In this document: positions 61,355 through 64,000 of the stretch, one piece after another
Numbering within the stretch: the first letter of the stretch is position 1
Layout: each line of letters opens with the position of its first letter
Assembly (NCBI RefSeq): GCF_001042905.1
Contig: NZ_JYLB01000007.1
Span: 186,001 to 250,000 of the forward strand
Reading direction: 5' to 3'
DNA length: 64,000 nt
Source: Pseudomonas lini
GTDB lineage: Bacteria > Pseudomonadota > Gammaproteobacteria > Pseudomonadales > Pseudomonadaceae
Translations under genes and position numbers: made by a program
The notes under the pieces: generated by a model
Database searches by the model: none
What the model was told of the DNA's origin: nothing
What the model saw: the letters and a program-made list of their open reading frames with translations, nothing else

Positions 61355-62377
61355 TCAGTCGAACACGCCGAAGGTCATGTAGCTGAACCACGAGCGATCG
61401 GCGTTGTTGGCTTCGGACTCGTGTTCCTCTTCTTCGATCACATCGCCGTTTTCATCTTTAGGCTTGAGCTCGTTCGGAATCGAGTCCTTGGCATCCTGGA
61501 ACTGCCTCTGCACGTCCTGGTTGGCGCGGGTTTCACCCGGCGGCAGCGGCGGACGGGATTCGATCAGGCCCAAGGTGGCCTTGCTCAGCCACGAACGGTT
61601 GTCGGCTTCGTCCTTTGAGGGCACGAACTGACCGTCCACCAGACTTGGGTGGTTCGGGTAGTTGAGCTTCAGGGTTTCGAGGCTGGTCGCGGCCAGTTCG
61701 TCCAGGTGCAGACGCTGGTAGGCTTCAGTCATCACCGCCAGGCCGTCACCGACCGAAGGGGTTTCCTGGAAGTTTTCCACCACATAACGACCACGGTTCG
61801 CGGCGGCGACATAGGCCTGACGGGTCAGGTAATAGTCGGCAACGTGAATCTCGTAGGAAGCCAGCAGGTTACGCAGGTAGATCATGCGCTGCTTGGCGTC
61901 CGGCGAGTAGCGGCTGTTCGGGAAGCGGCTGGTCAGTTGCGCGAACTCGTTGTAGGAGTCGCGAGCAGCGCCCGGGTCACGCTTGGTCATGTCCAGCGGC
62001 AGGAAGCGCGCCAGCAGGCCGACGTCCTGGTCGAAAGAGGTCAGGCCCTTGAGGTAGTAGGCGTAATCCACGTTCGGGTGCTGCGGGTGCAGACGAATGA
62101 AACGCTCGGCGGCGGACTTCGCAGCCTCAGGCTCGGCATTCTTGTAGTTGGCGTAGATGAGCTCGAGTTGAGCCTGATCGGCGTAGCGACCGAACGGATA
62201 ACGCGACTCCAGCGCCTTCAGCTTGGCTGTGGCGGCGGTGTAGCTATTGTTGTCCAGATCGTGCTGAGCCTGCTGGTACAGCTCGACTTCGCTCAGGTTT
62301 TCGTCTACGACTTCCTTCGATGAGCAAGCAGCGGTCAATGCGAGGATGGCGATCAGCAGCAGGTGTTTCACTTGCAT
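61355..62377 (-). CDS. bamD: Outer membrane protein assembly factor BamD
   Basis: A 340-residue lipoprotein. Lipobox TAAC is near residue 19, with Ser at +2, so outer-membrane sorting is expected. Five TPR-like repeats follow (about residues 30-245; for example LYQQAQHDLDNNSYTAA and ALESRYPFGRYADQAQLELI, partial). The acidic C-terminal extension (EEEEHESEAN) and the final DRSWFSYMTFGVFD are typical of pseudomonads and longer than E. coli BamD. It is an essential part of the BAM complex that inserts beta-barrel proteins. It is divergent from rluD. Confidence 0.96.
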   Translation of the reverse strand: MQVKHLLLIAILALTAACSSKEVVDENLSEVELYQQAQHDLDNNSYTAATAKLKALESRYPFGRYADQAQLELIYANYKNAEPEAAKSAAERFIRLHPQHPNVDYAYYLKGLTSFDQDVGLLARFLPLDMTKRDPGAARDSYNEFAQLTSRFPNSRYSPDAKQRMIYLRNLLASYEIHVADYYLTRQAYVAAANRGRYVVENFQETPSVGDGLAVMTEAYQRLHLDELAATSLETLKLNYPNHPSLVDGQFVPSKDEADNRSWLSKATLGLIESRPPLPPGETRANQDVQRQFQDAKDSIPNELKPKDENGDVIEEEEHESEANNADRSWFSYMTFGVFD

Positions 62378-62528
62378 GGCGGCTTGCGTCCCTATGACGG
62401 CCGCTGTCTTGGGCGGGGCCGTCCTGTTATGATGAGTGCCCCGTTGAAAAGCCTCGGGGCAAAAGACGCCGTATTTAACCACAAGCGCGCAGCCGAAACC
62501 AAAGGCTGTGCCGACGCCTAGTCTGAGC

Positions 62529-63491
62529 ATGTCCGATAAAATTGAACTTCGCGCAGAGGTGCCGTCCGAATTGGGCGGCCAACGCCTCGATCAAGTCGCC
62601 GCACAATTATTCGCTGAGCACTCGCGCTCGCGCCTTTCCGCCTGGATCAAAGACGGCCGCCTGACTGTGGATGGGGCGGTTATCCGCCCGCGAGACATCG
62701 TTCACGGTGGCGCCATTCTTGAGCTGACTGCCGAGCAGGAAGCTCAGGGCGAATGGATCGCTCAAGACATCGAGCTGGACATCGTCTATGAAGACGACGA
62801 CATCCTGGTGATCAACAAGCCTGCAGGCCTGGTGGTGCATCCGGCTGCCGGTCACGCTGACGGCACCTTGCTCAACGCCTTGCTGCACCACGTGCCGGAC
62901 ATTATCAATGTGCCCCGCGCCGGTATCGTGCATCGCCTGGACAAGGACACCACCGGTCTGATGGTGGTGGCCAAGACCATTCAGGCCCAGACACAGCTTG
63001 TCACGCAATTGCAGAGCCGCAGCGTAAGCCGGATCTACGAGTGCATCGTGATCGGTGTGGTGACAGCCGGCGGCAAGATCAACGCGCCAATCGGTCGCCA
63101 TGGCCAGCAACGCCAGCGCATGGCCGTGATGGAAGGTGGCAAGCAAGCCGTCAGCCATTATCGCGTGCTCGAGCGTTTCCGCTCCCACACTCACGTGCGG
63201 GTGAAGCTGGAAACCGGTCGTACGCACCAGATTCGCGTGCACATGGCGCACATCAACTACCCGTTGGTCGGAGACCCTGCCTATGGCGGTCGTTTCCGAA
63301 TTCCGCCGGCCGCCAGTGTGACCATGGTCGAATCCTTGAAGAATTTCCCGCGTCAGGCGCTGCATGCGCGCTTCCTGGAGCTGGATCATCCGACCACCGG
63401 TAAACGCATGAGCTGGGAATCGCCACTGCCGGATGACTTTGTCTGGTTGCTGACGCTGCTCAAGCAAGATCGTGAGGCGTTCATCGGATGA
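62529..63491 (+). CDS. rluD: 23S rRNA pseudouridine synthase RluD
   Basis: A 320-residue enzyme with an N-terminal S4 RNA-binding domain (about 20-75) and a RsuA/RluA-type catalytic domain. The catalytic Asp is in VHRLDKDTTGLMVVAK and the RTHQIRVHMAH motif is intact. It makes the pseudouridines at positions 1911, 1915 and 1917 of helix 69 and is important for ribosome assembly. It is divergent from bamD (about 150 bases of shared upstream region) and overlaps pgeF by 4 bases (ATGA). Confidence 0.96.
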   Translation: MSDKIELRAEVPSELGGQRLDQVAAQLFAEHSRSRLSAWIKDGRLTVDGAVIRPRDIVHGGAILELTAEQEAQGEWIAQDIELDIVYEDDDILVINKPAGLVVHPAAGHADGTLLNALLHHVPDIINVPRAGIVHRLDKDTTGLMVVAKTIQAQTQLVTQLQSRSVSRIYECIVIGVVTAGGKINAPIGRHGQQRQRMAVMEGGKQAVSHYRVLERFRSHTHVRVKLETGRTHQIRVHMAHINYPLVGDPAYGGRFRIPPAASVTMVESLKNFPRQALHARFLELDHPTTGKRMSWESPLPDDFVWLLTLLKQDREAFIG

Positions 63492-64000
63492 GTGACTGGC
63501 TGATTCCCGACTGGCCTGCGCCTGCCGGGGTGAAAGCCTGCGTCACCACCCGTGCGGGCGGCGTCAGTCTGGCGCCGTTCGACAGCCTCAACCTGGGCGA
63601 TCATGTCGACGACAGCCCCGAAGCTGTCGCCGAAAACCGCCGTCGTCTCACCGATCATTTCTCTATTCAACCGGCCTGGTTAAAGCAGGTTCACGGCATT
63701 GTCGTGGCCCAAGCGGACCCAAGCCTGGTAGTTACTGCCGACGCCAGCTGGACGGCAACACCCGGTATCGCCTGCACCGCGATGACCGCCGACTGCCTTC
63801 CGGCACTGTTTTGCGACCGTGCCGGCACCCGCGTCGCTGCCGCCCATGCCGGTTGGCGCGGGTTGGCGGCGGGTGTGCTGGAAGCGACCCTCGACAGTCT
63901 GGCCGTGCCGCCTGAAGACGTGCTGGTCTGGCTTGGCCCGGCCATTGGCCCACAAGCTTTTGAAGTCGGCCCTGAAGTGCGCGAAACCTTCGTCCAGCAA
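63488..64000 (+). CDS. pgeF: Purine nucleoside phosphorylase YfiH/PgeF (laccase domain), truncated by the window end
   Basis: The first 171 codons are present and the gene runs off the window. The start is MSDWLIPDWPAPAG. The laccase-domain metal/catalytic motifs are visible: the His in LKQVHGIVV, the Cys in TADCLPALF and the His in AAAHAGWRGLAAGV. The family was once called polyphenol oxidase; members such as E. coli YfiH act as purine nucleoside phosphorylases or as peptidoglycan-editing factors. It is co-translated with rluD. clpB usually follows in Pseudomonas but lies outside the window. Confidence 0.92.
   Translation, partial: MSDWLIPDWPAPAGVKACVTTRAGGVSLAPFDSLNLGDHVDDSPEAVAENRRRLTDHFSIQPAWLKQVHGIVVAQADPSLVVTADASWTATPGIACTAMTADCLPALFCDRAGTRVAAAHAGWRGLAAGVLEATLDSLAVPPEDVLVWLGPAIGPQAFEVGPEVRETFVQQ

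Overview
This window is chromosomal DNA from a fluorescent Pseudomonas, most likely of the P. fluorescens group. The evidence is the GC-rich coding style, the many REPIN-type intergenic palindromes, and two blocks of gene order that match the P. aeruginosa core genome as I remember it. No tRNA, rRNA, CRISPR array or intact insertion sequence was seen.

Layout. 1-3.9 kb: the tail of a cytochrome bd/CIO oxidase operon, the rRNA methyltransferase gene rlmG, an unpaired LuxR-type quorum-sensing regulator (PpoR-like), fpr and mscL. 4.2-11.9 kb: periplasmic catalase katB with ankB, radA, the c-di-GMP adaptor gene mapZ, and the carbon-starvation/pyruvate-uptake set cstA-yjiX-yjiA. 12.0-15.3 kb: an accessory two-gene lanthipeptide locus. 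It has a 49-residue class II precursor with a double-glycine leader and a Ser/Thr/Cys-rich core, an inter-cistronic hairpin, and a complete LanM synthetase. No transporter, protease or immunity gene lies beside it. 15.3-18.3 kb: two GntR/FadR-type regulators and a dicarboxylate symporter whose upstream region has two GGT-N3-ACC operators. 18.3-25.8 kb: glyA, the c-di-GMP enzyme gene morA and ettA. The ettA terminator has been split by a 131-bp MITE with IS4-like ends. 25.9-37.3 kb: mostly envelope and poorly known genes (Gre-like factor, DUF4105, DUF3015, a Lon-like protease, a large orphan lipoprotein, a UPF0114 protein, DUF6482, fklB, a Fur-controlled small gene, yjdM). 37.3-50.5 kb: core housekeeping genes ispB, rplU-rpmA-obgE-proB-creA, rpsT, and murJ-ribF-ileS-lspA-fkpB-ispH. 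50.5-61.2 kb: the type IV pilus minor pilin cluster (fimT, fimU, pilV, pilW, pilX, pilY1, pilE), thiO, and the pilS-pilR two-component system. 61.2-64 kb: bamD, rluD and the start of pgeF.

How the genes work together. Several genes belong to surface lifestyle control: mapZ and morA for c-di-GMP, the pilus-priming complex with PilSR, and the LuxR solo. Others serve stress handling: catalase, MscL, the Lon-like protease and RadA. The most unusual content is the LanA/LanM locus. Its base composition differs from its neighbours, and the 3' end of lanM reads into the opposite strand of the neighbouring GntR gene, which suggests acquisition by insertion.
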